The notes: generated by a model not told the origin, from the sequence alone. Positions 50,675 to 59,246 are shown, counted from the first letter of the stretch. The stretch is 64,000 bases of DNA from Saprospiraceae bacterium UBA6168 (GCA_002435785.1 DIUC01000099.1:40200-104199), one strand, 5' to 3'. Numbers and translations are program-made.

Positions 50675-52435
50675 ATGCACTACCTGTCCGCCTTCGTGCT
50701 CTGCTTTTTTTGCTCCGCAATGCTGGCACAATCCGGCACCTACAACACCCCGTTTGAACAAAACAACGATGTCACCGCCACTTATGCCGAAGCGATGGAC
50801 TTTTACAAAAAGCTCGACCTCGGCTACGAGCGCATGAGGCTCATCGAAGCTGGCCCGACCGACAGCGGCCACCCGCTGCACCTTGCCGTGGTGTCCATGT
50901 CTGGGGAGTTTGACCCAGTGAAGCTGCGGGCGCAGGGCAAGCTCATCCTGCTCATCAACAGCGGCATTCACCCCGGCGAACCAGAGGGCGTGGACGCCTC
51001 CATGGTGCTTTGCCGTGACCTCGTCCAAAAACGTGATTATCAGCCGATTCTGGAAAACATGGTCGTCGTTTTCATCCCCATGTACAACATAGACGGGGCG
51101 CTGAATCGGGGCTGTTGCAGCCGTGCCAACCAGGACGGCCCGCAGGAATACGGCTTTCGGGGCAATGCCAAAAATCTCGACCTCAACCGGGATTTCATCA
51201 AATGCGACACCCGCAATGCCCGCTCATTCACCCAGCTTTTCAACCACTGGCAGCCCGATGTGCTGGTGGACAACCACACCTCCAACGGGGCCGACTACCA
51301 GTACACCATGACCCTGCTTACCACGCAGACCGACAAGCTCGGCCCCCTGCTCGGCAGCTACCTTCGGGGCAGTCTCTTGCCAAGCCTCTACCAGCGCATG
51401 GCCGAGCGGGGGCAGGAAATGTGCCCCTACGTCAACGAGTTCAAGGATACCCCCGCCGACGGCATCTACGCATTTCACGACCCGCCAAGGTTCAGCAGCG
51501 GCTATGCGGCGCTGCACCACTGCATCACCCTCGTGCCGGAGACCCACATGCTCAAGCCCTTCCCGGAACGGGTGCAGGCCACCTACGACTTCATGAGCGA
51601 ACTCATACAGGAACTCAGCATGGAGCACCGCAACATCAAGAACATCCGGGCACGGGCCATCGCCGAGGCCATGACCGACACCCATGCCTACCTCGACTGG
51701 AAGCCCGACGAAAAACAGGTAGACAGCATCCTGTTCAAGGGCTACGAAGGCAGGTACAAGCCCAGCGAAGTCACCGGCCTCAACCGCCTCTGGTACGACC
51801 GCTCGGCCCCGTACGAACGCAACATCCCTTACTGGAGCCGCATGGAGCCAAGCATCCAGGTAAAAAAACCAGCGGCATACATCATCCCGCAAGCCTACCA
51901 CGAAGTCATAGCGCTATTGCAAATGAATGGCGTGAAACTGAACCGCCTCACCGCCGATACCGAGCCGGAAGTAGAGCTGTACCGCATCGCCAAATACGAC
52001 ACCCGCAACGCCTACGAGGGCCATTACTTGCACTATAATATCGAAGTAGAAAAGGAAGTGAAAAACTGGCGTTACAGCAAGGGCGACTACGTGGCCCTGA
52101 CCAACCAGCCCGCCGTCCGCTTCCTGGTGGAAACCATCGAGCCACAAGCCGTTGACAGTTACTTTGCATGGAACTTCTTCGATGGGATTTTGGGGCAAAA
52201 GGAGTACTTCTCCCCTTATGTCTTCGAGGACATTGCGGCAGCTTTTTTAAAAGAAAACCCTGCTGTCAAAGCCGAACTGGAAGCCAAGCGCCTCGCCGAC
52301 CCAGCTTTTGCAAAAAGCCAATGGTCACAGTTGTTTTGGGTGTACAAAAAGACGCCGTACTTCGAGCCAACAGTGAACCTCTACCCGGTAGGGCGGGCCA
52401 TGACGGTGAAGGGGCTTTTTATGAATAAGGATTGA
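50675..52435 (+). CDS. Secreted M14 family zinc carboxypeptidase-like protein
   Basis: 586 aa. Signal peptide ending S-A-M-L-A-Q. M14 zinc-binding H-P-G-E-P-E-G near residue 98, then G-N-A-K-N-L-D-L-N-R-D-F and D-V-L-V-D-N-H-T-S-N-G with the third ligand. The Glu/Tyr catalytic end is likely in the A-A-L-H-H-C-I-T-L-V-P-E-T-H-M segment. After about residue 340 the protein continues with a non-catalytic domain ending at M-N-K-D and carries no T9SS tail. Cleaves C-terminal or side-chain-linked residues; substrate unknown. Confidence 0.85.
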   Translation: MHYLSAFVLCFFCSAMLAQSGTYNTPFEQNNDVTATYAEAMDFYKKLDLGYERMRLIEAGPTDSGHPLHLAVVSMSGEFDPVKLRAQGKLILLINSGIHPGEPEGVDASMVLCRDLVQKRDYQPILENMVVVFIPMYNIDGALNRGCCSRANQDGPQEYGFRGNAKNLDLNRDFIKCDTRNARSFTQLFNHWQPDVLVDNHTSNGADYQYTMTLLTTQTDKLGPLLGSYLRGSLLPSLYQRMAERGQEMCPYVNEFKDTPADGIYAFHDPPRFSSGYAALHHCITLVPETHMLKPFPERVQATYDFMSELIQELSMEHRNIKNIRARAIAEAMTDTHAYLDWKPDEKQVDSILFKGYEGRYKPSEVTGLNRLWYDRSAPYERNIPYWSRMEPSIQVKKPAAYIIPQAYHEVIALLQMNGVKLNRLTADTEPEVELYRIAKYDTRNAYEGHYLHYNIEVEKEVKNWRYSKGDYVALTNQPAVRFLVETIEPQAVDSYFAWNFFDGILGQKEYFSPYVFEDIAAAFLKENPAVKAELEAKRLADPAFAKSQWSQLFWVYKKTPYFEPTVNLYPVGRAMTVKGLFMNKD

Positions 52436-52542
52436 AGGATTGAAGGATTGGAGGATTGAAGGGCAAGCTGGCCCCCAATTCAATCCTTCAATCCTCCAAT
52501 CCTTCAATCTCTCAATCCCTCAATCCCTCAATCCCTCAATCC
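52429..52542. repeat. Octamer palindromic array between two plus-strand genes
   Basis: Four GGATTGAA-type octamers (52429-52460), a GC-rich loop, and eight TTCAATCC/CTCAATCC octamers (52479-52542). A 23-bp perfect stem forms between the arms. The array begins in the last codons of the M14 gene and stops ten bases before the kinase start. Confidence 0.8.
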
Positions 52543-52552
52543 CCCAACCCTC

Positions 52553-53107
52553 ATGTCTCACAAAATCCACATCCTCGGCGCCCCCGGCGCAGGCACCACT
52601 ACTCTCGCCAAAGCACTCGCCGAGCGGCTTGGCTGCCCGCATTTTGATACCGACGATGTCTATTGGTTCACCGACGACGACCTGCCCTACCGCCGCAAAC
52701 GCAACCCTGACCACCGCCGCCAGTTGCTGACTGAGCGGCTTGGCGCATTGGAAGCTTGGGTGCTTTCCGGTTCACTCTGCGGCTGGGGCGATGCATTCAT
52801 CCCACAGTTTGAGCTGGTGGTGTGGCGCTGGTTGCCCGCAGCGTTGCGGCTGTCACGCATCGAGCAACGGGAGCGGCAGCGCTACGGCGACGCCCGGCTC
52901 GACCCCAATGGGGACCTGCATGGCGTGTTTGAGAAGTTCAAGCAATGGGCAGCGGCGTGTGACGAGGAAGGCGGCGGTTTGCGGAGCCGACAATCCGAAT
53001 TAGAATGGCTGGAGCGGCTCGCTTGTCCTGTTTTGAAATTGGAGGAGGACATGGGCGTGGAAGCACTTTTGGAAAAAGTTTTGCAAACCCTGCGTTCCAA
53101 GCCCTAA
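52553..53107 (+). CDS. Small P-loop kinase-like protein
   Basis: 184 aa. N-terminus I-L-G-A-P-G-A-G-T-T-T-L-A-K-A-L is a P-loop of the adenylate/shikimate-kinase type but with T in place of the Walker A lysine, a G-T-T-T variant seen in a known group of small bacterial nucleotide kinase-like proteins. D-T-D-D-V-Y-W-F follows, then a probable lid (R-E-R-Q-R-Y-G-D-A-R). Substrate unknown. Its stop is 41 nt before the next gene. Confidence 0.7.
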   Translation: MSHKIHILGAPGAGTTTLAKALAERLGCPHFDTDDVYWFTDDDLPYRRKRNPDHRRQLLTERLGALEAWVLSGSLCGWGDAFIPQFELVVWRWLPAALRLSRIEQRERQRYGDARLDPNGDLHGVFEKFKQWAAACDEEGGGLRSRQSELEWLERLACPVLKLEEDMGVEALLEKVLQTLRSKP

Positions 53108-53148
53108 CTTTCGCTCCAATAGGTAGCGAAAACAAAATTGGAGCTGAC

Positions 53149-53757
53149 ATGAAAAAATCAATCTGGTGGTCATTCATTGTGCTGTGTATCGCAGTAGGTT
53201 TTTACCCCTTCATCTACTTTTTGATGGACCGAAAATTCGGCCTACTCAGCACAAAATCCGAATTGCTTCTGAACGACACCCTCTGGAACATCGGCTTTTA
53301 CACCCATATCATCTGGGGAGGGGTGGCCCTGCTGGTGGGATGGACACAGTTCAGTAAGAAATGGCGCACCGAGCGCCTCGAACTGCACCGCCGAATCGGC
53401 AAAATCTACGTGATGAGCGCCCTATTGAGCGCCATTGGCGGCATCTTCATCGGCTTTAATGCCACCGGGGGCCTCATTTCGGAAGTGGGCTTCATCAGTT
53501 TGGGAGCTATTTGGTTCATCACCACCCTACTAGCCTTCCTCGACATCCGAAACGGCAAAGTCCTCCGCCATCAAAAAGGGATGATTTACAGCTACGCCGC
53601 CTGTTTTGCAGCAGTGACCCTAAGGCTTTGGTTGCCCCTGCTCATCATGGCCCATCAAGGCGATTTTGTGCCCGCCTACCGCATTGTGGCTTGGCTCTGC
53701 TGGGTGCCGAACTTGGTGGTGGCGTGGGTGTTGGTGCGGCGGGCCAAAATTCCGTAA
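53149..53757 (+). CDS. DUF2306 integral membrane protein
   Basis: 202 aa from ATG 53149; the upstream frame from 53005 overlaps the kinase gene. About six transmembrane segments with the DUF2306 layout: N-terminal TM, H-I-I-W-G-G-V-A-L-L-V-G-W-T-Q-F, an R-L-E-L-H-R-R-I-G-K-I-Y loop, then paired helices and a final pair ending R-R-A-K-I-P. Function of the family is unknown. Confidence 0.82.
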   Translation: MKKSIWWSFIVLCIAVGFYPFIYFLMDRKFGLLSTKSELLLNDTLWNIGFYTHIIWGGVALLVGWTQFSKKWRTERLELHRRIGKIYVMSALLSAIGGIFIGFNATGGLISEVGFISLGAIWFITTLLAFLDIRNGKVLRHQKGMIYSYAACFAAVTLRLWLPLLIMAHQGDFVPAYRIVAWLCWVPNLVVAWVLVRRAKIP

Positions 53758-53850
53758 ATAGCGAATCTTGGAAGGTCAGCGCCCAAAATCTACCGCTTGG
53801 AAGGCGATTTTGCCAGCTTGTTTTTGAATAAAACGGCAGACGAAGCCGTG

Positions 53851-54123
53851 ATTGGAAAGTTGGAACTCGATATTAGGAAGTTGGAATTGGAGATTAGAAA
53901 GTTGGAATTAGTTATTAGAAAGTTGGCGGAACAAACAAGAAGTTTGGCGAAGGCAATTAGAAAGTTGACGGAGCTAACAAGAAGTTTGGCGAAGCAAATT
54001 AGAAAATTGGAAATGCAACTAAATGTTTCGCATTGCCAATTAGGATTTTGGAAATTGCAATAAGAAATTTTTCATTGGCAATTAGGATTTTGGTAATTGA
54101 AACAAGATGTTTCACACCAGCGG
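53851..54123. repeat. 13-unit, 21-bp-period degenerate array
   Basis: Thirteen consecutive 21-nt units with no phase slip, each resolvable into three heptamers (such as ATTAGAA, AGTTGGA, ATTGGAG). One frame (53797-54063, TTG start) reads as heptad coiled coil (I-R-K-L-E-L-E repeated), but it has no credible start and the period continues past its stop, so it is treated as repeat rather than gene. Confidence 0.8.
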
Positions 54124-54155
54124 CTAAAATAAAGAAAATTGGCTTCACAAAACAG

Positions 54156-54256
54156 TTTTTCAAGGAGATTAAAAGGACGGGAATCGAGGTGATGTGAGCT
54201 GGCAGCTTCGCAAAATAGCCACCTGCTATAATAAAAATCCCCGCCCCAGCCAAAGC
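54156..54256 (+). pseudogene. 3' remnant of an MNT nucleotidyltransferase gene
   Basis: 101 nt matching 54991-55091 with 8 substitutions and no gaps: the last 13 codons of an MntA-like gene (K-E-I-K-R-T-G-I-E-V-M, stop), its 3' flank and the left half of its terminator. The rest of the gene is missing; the 21-bp array ends 32 nt upstream. Confidence 0.75.
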
Positions 54257-54264
54257 GGCGATTA

Positions 54265-54297
54265 AACGTCGGCGGCGTTTGAAACGCCGCCGACGTT
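54265..54297. terminator. Perfect GC-rich hairpin
   Basis: 16-bp perfect arms 54265-54280/54282-54297 with a single central base. It interrupts the duplicated terminator of the MNT remnant and overlaps the -33 element of the HEPN promoter. Confidence 0.55.
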
Positions 54298-54325
54298 GCT
54301 CACTGAAAAATAAGGAATACCTTTG
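54296..54325 (+). promoter_or_regulatory. Promoter of the HEPN/MNT operon
   Basis: TTG (54296-54298), 19-nt spacer, TACCTTTG (54318-54325): full consensus. Start codon 20 nt downstream. Confidence 0.75.
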
Positions 54326-54344
54326 CTGCCTCAAATATCAGTGC

Positions 54345-54736
54345 ATGGACAAACAAGATTACATCGAATATTGGAAACTGTCAGCGGAGAAGAGTTGGGG
54401 TGCTGCCATGCACTTGTTTGAAAAATCGGATTACGTTGAATCCTTTTTTTTGCGCACCTGACACTCGAAAAAATTCTCAAAGCACATTGGGTCAAGGACA
54501 ATACCGAGGATGTCCCACCCCGCATCCACAATGTGCGCCGTCTGGCTGAACTCACTACTTTGAACCTGACGCAGAACCAAGTGGTTTTTCTGGAGCAAAT
54601 GAATACCTTTCAAATGGAGGGTCGTTACCCGGATTACCGTTTCACCATTTATAAAACGTTCGGCGAGGAACAGACCAAACCTGTTCTCGACGAAACAGCA
54701 ACACTTTACCAATGGTTACTCAACAAGCTGCCATAA
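54345..54736 (+). pseudogene. hepT: HEPN toxin gene with a frameshift in an eight-T tract
   Basis: Begins ATG 54345 (M-D-K-Q-D-Y-I-E-Y-W-K-L-S-A-E-K-S-W). At 54444-54451 eight T lead to a premature stop (codons ...F-F-L-R-T stop). Adding one T restores the HEPN sequence F-F-F-A-H-L-T-L-E-K-I-L-K-A-H-W, continuing to 54736 and including the conserved R-x-x-x-x-H region (R-I-H-N-V). HEPN toxins are ribonucleases neutralised by MNT partners. The lesion could be a real mutation, a phase-variable tract, or a sequencing error; the sequence alone cannot decide. Confidence 0.75.
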
Positions 54737-55032
54737 ACATCACGAGAGAGTTCGTGCAGGGGATAATCGCCAAAGGGTTTCCGCTGAAAAAAGCGGTGCT
54801 GTTTGGCTCTTTCTCCCGCAATGAGCAAGGAACCTGGTCCGATATAGACCTTGCGTTGGTAGCTGACGAATTCACTGGCGTGGGCTATTTTGACAGCCGC
54901 TTCTTTCTTGATGTAAAAGTCAGTGATAAAAAATTCACGTCCATCGAAACGCACACTTTTCCCACCAACTACTTCGAGCAGGGCGATCCATTTATCAAGG
55001 AGATTAAAAGGACGGGGATTGAGGTTATGTAA
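54712..55032 (+). CDS. mntA: MNT minimal nucleotidyltransferase antitoxin
   Basis: 106 aa, start ATG 54712, overlapping the HEPN gene end by 25 nt, the usual operon layout. Motif G-S-F-S-R-N-E-Q-G-T-W-S-D-I-D-L-A-L-V provides the G-S-x(n)-D-x-D catalytic signature. MntA proteins neutralise HEPN toxins, in studied cases by AMPylating them. The 3' end is duplicated upstream (54156-54256). Confidence 0.88.
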   Translation: MVTQQAAINITREFVQGIIAKGFPLKKAVLFGSFSRNEQGTWSDIDLALVADEFTGVGYFDSRFFLDVKVSDKKFTSIETHTFPTNYFEQGDPFIKEIKRTGIEVM

Positions 55033-55068
55033 GCTGGCAGCTTCGCAAAATACCCACCTGCTGTAACA

Positions 55069-55104
55069 AAAATCCCCGCCCCAGCCAAAGCCGAAGCGGG
55101 GATT
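55069..55104. terminator. Bidirectional terminator after the HEPN/MNT operon
   Basis: Stem AATCCCCGC (55071-55079) with GCGGGGATT (55096-55104). It lies between the MNT gene and the convergent cargo gene; the left half is duplicated at 54236-54244. Confidence 0.75.
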
Positions 55105-55125
55105 GAGCTATACATCAAAAATCAG

Positions 55126-58100
55126 TTACTGTACTGTTACTCTCCTCACCAAAACCCCTTTCTCCGAACCCACTTTTACAAAGTAAGTCCCTTTAGAAAA
55201 AGCGTTCAAGTCCAGCTTGGTGGTTTGCAAAGCAGCTTGAATATCAATGTTTTGCGCAAGCAAAAGCCTGCCCACCACGTCATACACGCCCACCGAGTAA
55301 GCCCCAGCCTCAAACTCGCTGAACGCCAGGTTCACCCAGCCCGAAGTCGGGTTGGGGAACAGGTTCAATTGGCCAGCCAGCGTCGGTTCGTTCACGGCGT
55401 TCGGTTGGAAGTTCACCGTCACCTCGTCGGTGCTTTCGCACCCATTGCCAGAAGTCACGGTCACGCTGTACGTGCCATCAGTGGTCACCGTCAAGGTCTG
55501 GCTGGTCGAGCCGTTGCTCCAGAGGTAGGTCTGGTTGAAGCCAGCACCAGCGTCAAGCAAGTAGCTGTTCGGTTCGTAAACAATCGTGTCAGGCCCCAAA
55601 TCCAAGACCGGCGCCGGGTTCACGAAGACGGTAGCAGCGTCTTGGTCCGTGCAGCCGAAGCTGTTGCTCACCACTACCGAATAGGTACCAGTCGTCGTCA
55701 CGTTGATGCTTTGGCCAGTAGCGCCCGTGTTCCAGGCATACGTGGTAAAGCCACCGCCAGCGCTCAACGAGGCGGTTTCACCTTCGCAAATCGTCTGGTT
55801 GGCACCGATGTTCACGCTTGGCGTTGGGTTCACCACCACTTCCACAGCGTCGCTGCCGAAGCAGCCGTTGGCAGCGCTCACCAGTACGCCATAAGCTCCG
55901 GCGGTGGTCACTTGGATACCCTGCGTCGTAGCGCCCGTGCTCCATTCGTAAGTCGTAAAACCTGCGCCAGCATCCAGGTTGATGAACTGCCCATCGCAGA
56001 TAGTCTGCGTGACGTTGGCGTTGTTCTCCTGCAATACCACCCAAGCAGTCAGGTTGTCGGCAGCCACGGTGATGTACTCTGGCTCGAAGTCTTGCGACAC
56101 GGTGCTGGCTGCGAAAAGGATGCGGACACCCTGTGCCTTCAGGTCATCGGCCTGTGCATCGAAGGCGTTGAAGGTCACGTTCGTCACGTTGGCTTGCGTC
56201 AGCCCAACTATGCCGCCGCTGATGTCAATCATGCTCACCGAGCCTTCCGGGTCAATGGTGTAGGCATCGTTGGGCTGGCCCTCGTTGGCGGTCAGCACGG
56301 TGTTGCCGTCGGGCGTGAACGTAATCATGTCGGGCAGTGCGCCGACGGTCACGCTGTTCTGGAACACGCCGTTCACGTCAAAGAACACTACCGAGCCGTT
56401 GTCCTGCTCCGTCGTGAGGGCAGTCAAGCAGGCAGCGACGATGCCGTTTTTCACCGCAATGCTGGTGATGCCGCCGCCGTAACTGGAAACGTCCACCTGC
56501 GAGATGAGCGCAGGCGCTGTCGGGTTTGAAAAATCAATGATGTCGAACAACTGCAAGGCTGTGCTGACGGTGAACAGGCGCTTGGAAGCGGGGTCGTAGG
56601 CAACGATTTCTGCCACGCCCAGTTCGCCCGCCGGGTTCGGCACCGAGTAGCGGCTGGTAAATTCCAGTTCGATGCTTTTCGTTCCAACGGGCGCTTTGCG
56701 GTCATTGTCACGAATGTAAACGGTGTAAAAAGGGTTGCCATCCACGGTTATGCCATTGGCGTTTTCGAGCGCCAACACGAAGTATTCGTCCTGCTCGCCT
56801 TCCGCATCATCCACGATTGGGATTTCAAGTAAAATGGAAGTCGTGCTGCTGGCATCAAGCGTGGTGGTTGCAAACGTCACATCTGCATCGGTAGCCGTGC
56901 TGAAAATGCCCGTTTTGAAAACAAGGTCCACCGTTGCACCGGGCGATGGGTTCTCCACGGTCAGGGAAAAAGTTGCGGAGCCGCCGTCCTCGCTCACGGA
57001 GGTGAAGCGGTTGTTGAACTTGATTTTGGTGACATACTCAAATGTGAAGTTGAATGGACTGAGCATCACCCTATTTTCGGAATCAACTACCCCAGCCACG
57101 GTCAGCGTGTAGGTATTGCCGAGTACAAACGGCGAGGCGTAGGTCAGCGTCACGGTGTCCTGTGCTGTGCCGTTGTTGGTCACGCTGGCGTTGGCGAGGT
57201 CAACGATGCCCGTGTAATTTGCCAAATCAGATGCCGATGCAGCGTCAAGGTCATTGTTGAACACCAACTGAATCGTCGAGTTGGAAGTCACGAGTGCACT
57301 TGTTACCTGCGGCGGGCCGGGGAAGTTCCAGTTTGGCCATGCCTGCAGCGGCGTTGCTCCGCCGATGCCGTTCCAGTTGGCTGAGTTCAAAATCGAAGCC
57401 CGAAGCTCCGCATTCGTGCCAGTTTGTGTGCCGGAATAGTAGCCGTTCACGGTGTTGCCGCCAGTATTGCCGGGGGCCGTGCTGAGGTTGATGGCCGATA
57501 CGCCATCCTCCAGTCCAGCAGGAATCAGCGATAGGCTGCCGCCACATGCGGTGTGCGGACTGCTCACCCAAGCATTGGAACTGAGCGCCGTGATGTACGA
57601 AGGGTCGGCGGGGGTGCCTGTGTACACGATGACTTGGTCTCCGCCAGAACTAAGGCCGAAGGTGGAACCCGTCACCGTGCCCGTGCTGGCCGCTCCTGCA
57701 TCGTTTTGAATGACGAACACCGAGCCTGCCGGGATGAGCTGGTTCGGCGAGGTCCAAGTCAGCCCGCCGGGACATTGTGGCTGTGGGTTATCTGTGAATT
57801 TGGTATCCGTAAAGTTGATTTTGGTGCCGGGGAGAATGTTTACGAAGGTCAAAAAGGCTACTTCGTCCTGACCTCCGCTGGCATTCATGCGGTAGGCCAC
57901 CGGAACGAGATCCCCCGCTTGGAACTGTGTTTGCGGAGCAATGGTCGTGAAAGTTGCCGATTGCACAGCCGCCACGACGTTATTCGAGGTGTCCTCCACC
58001 ACGTTGGCGTTGAGGGCAAAGTAGTAGGTCTGCCCGTTCGCCAGCGCCGCATCTGGGGTGATGGTGATGACCCGCCCGGCTATCGTGCCGCTGAAAGCCA

Positions 58101-58881
58101 CGGGAGCGCCCGCTGCATCGTCCAGTCGCATATCTATTAATGTAGGAATGTCGCCGTCCGTGATGGCGGCATCGGAAACGAGGCGCACATCCTCGCTGAA
58201 GGTGATGGTAGGATTGATGCTTGTTGATACGTCAACTGTGCCACTCAATGGGAAGAAAGCAACCGTCGGTGGGAAAACGTCTGAGCCTGACGGGAAGGCA
58301 TCCACGGTGAAATTGTCGAAACGGTTGTTGCCGACAGTGCCGCCAGCACCAGCCTCGAAGGTGATGCGGATGGCGAAGTCTGGGTTGTCGTTGACGGCAG
58401 GAATGTCCGAAAAGTCGAGCGTTTGCAGGGTCGGGTCGCCATTGGCAGGTTCGATGACCGTGAGGCTGTCAAAGTCGGTCCCGTTGGTGGTGTAGTAAAC
58501 CAACTGGTTGCCAGCACCAGAACCGGAGCGGCGGGTGGCGTAACTCACCACCACCTGTTGGAAGCCCGTCGTGGGTAGCGAGAAAAGCAGCCCGCCGCCG
58601 ATGGGGTCGTTGAAGCGGAGGTGGGTGAGCGCTGCGTCGCCGTTGCGGGCGTTGGGGTTCGTCACGTCGAAGCCCTGCCCCGTGTTGCTCGCCGCCTGGA
58701 TTGCGCTGATGCCACCTGCGATGTGCGCAATGGCAGCGCCGGGCACAAGGTTTGAGGTGGGCGTGAGCAACGTGGTTTGGTCGGTCGAGTTGTTGAAGTT
58801 CCAGTAATGCACCAGCGTTTGAGCGGTGAGTGCGAGGCTGGAAATCAGGAAAAGCGAGAGTAGAGTAATTTGTTTTACCAT
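55126..58881 (-). CDS. Multidomain T9SS type-A cargo with a shortened choice-of-anchor domain
   Basis: 1251 aa with a signal peptide ending L-A-L-T-A-Q. Domains in order: a beta-sandwich, a Big_5-like domain, a lamin-tail-like domain, a second Big_5-like domain (about 530-620), a Calx-beta domain (about 630-735, E-D-G-G-S-A-T-F-S-L) and the start of a choice-of-anchor I propeller (about 745-1000). The propeller breaks off and is followed directly by three C-x-G...L-D-A-G-x-G-F-(T)-x-Y-x-W-(S/N)-(T/N)-G PKD-like repeats and a type-A sorting domain. The abrupt end of the propeller suggests an internal deletion or domain swap. Minus-strand TAGTTTTG at 58922-58929 is a probable promoter box. Confidence 0.85.
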   Translation of the reverse strand: MVKQITLLSLFLISSLALTAQTLVHYWNFNNSTDQTTLLTPTSNLVPGAAIAHIAGGISAIQAASNTGQGFDVTNPNARNGDAALTHLRFNDPIGGGLLFSLPTTGFQQVVVSYATRRSGSGAGNQLVYYTTNGTDFDSLTVIEPANGDPTLQTLDFSDIPAVNDNPDFAIRITFEAGAGGTVGNNRFDNFTVDAFPSGSDVFPPTVAFFPLSGTVDVSTSINPTITFSEDVRLVSDAAITDGDIPTLIDMRLDDAAGAPVAFSGTIAGRVITITPDAALANGQTYYFALNANVVEDTSNNVVAAVQSATFTTIAPQTQFQAGDLVPVAYRMNASGGQDEVAFLTFVNILPGTKINFTDTKFTDNPQPQCPGGLTWTSPNQLIPAGSVFVIQNDAGAASTGTVTGSTFGLSSGGDQVIVYTGTPADPSYITALSSNAWVSSPHTACGGSLSLIPAGLEDGVSAINLSTAPGNTGGNTVNGYYSGTQTGTNAELRASILNSANWNGIGGATPLQAWPNWNFPGPPQVTSALVTSNSTIQLVFNNDLDAASASDLANYTGIVDLANASVTNNGTAQDTVTLTYASPFVLGNTYTLTVAGVVDSENRVMLSPFNFTFEYVTKIKFNNRFTSVSEDGGSATFSLTVENPSPGATVDLVFKTGIFSTATDADVTFATTTLDASSTTSILLEIPIVDDAEGEQDEYFVLALENANGITVDGNPFYTVYIRDNDRKAPVGTKSIELEFTSRYSVPNPAGELGVAEIVAYDPASKRLFTVSTALQLFDIIDFSNPTAPALISQVDVSSYGGGITSIAVKNGIVAACLTALTTEQDNGSVVFFDVNGVFQNSVTVGALPDMITFTPDGNTVLTANEGQPNDAYTIDPEGSVSMIDISGGIVGLTQANVTNVTFNAFDAQADDLKAQGVRILFAASTVSQDFEPEYITVAADNLTAWVVLQENNANVTQTICDGQFINLDAGAGFTTYEWSTGATTQGIQVTTAGAYGVLVSAANGCFGSDAVEVVVNPTPSVNIGANQTICEGETASLSAGGGFTTYAWNTGATGQSINVTTTGTYSVVVSNSFGCTDQDAATVFVNPAPVLDLGPDTIVYEPNSYLLDAGAGFNQTYLWSNGSTSQTLTVTTDGTYSVTVTSGNGCESTDEVTVNFQPNAVNEPTLAGQLNLFPNPTSGWVNLAFSEFEAGAYSVGVYDVVGRLLLAQNIDIQAALQTTKLDLNAFSKGTYFVKVGSEKGVLVRRVTVQ

Positions 58882-59246
58882 GCCGAATTTTCGTTTTAAT
58901 GATTGAATTTGGAAGAAACGGCAAAACTATTTCGGCAAGGTGGGTTGACTGGAAAGTGGAAGTTAAGGGTGTTTGAAGTTTGGGTAAATAGGTCGGGGGG
59001 AAAGTTAACTAAATGTGAGGTCGGGATTAAAATTCCGCCTTTGAAATGGTTTATAAGTAGTCCAGCAGATTTAAACGACACTTAATCTCTCGCCCACAGA
59101 TTTCACAGATTTTCGCAGATGTTGCCTTGTCTATCTGCGTAAATCTGTGAAATCTGCGGGGCAAAAAAATGATGAATAATTTTTGCGGGCTATTTGAGAA
59201 TTGAAAATCCAAGTTGTTCCTTGAACCGAACGGACGACTCGTTGGG
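58882..59246. other. Intergenic stretch with a promoter box and a 9-nt-phased palindrome
   Basis: 365 nt. Contains the TAGTTTTG box (58922-58929, minus) and a 24-bp-arm palindrome at 59097-59120/59133-59156 with one mismatch, built from CAGATTTCA-type nonamers, with no T-tract. No gene seen. Confidence 0.55.

Noticed and set aside
53797..54063. 88-codon frame reading as a coiled coil
   Set aside because: TTG start without support, and the 21-bp period continues beyond its stop, so the repeat explains it.
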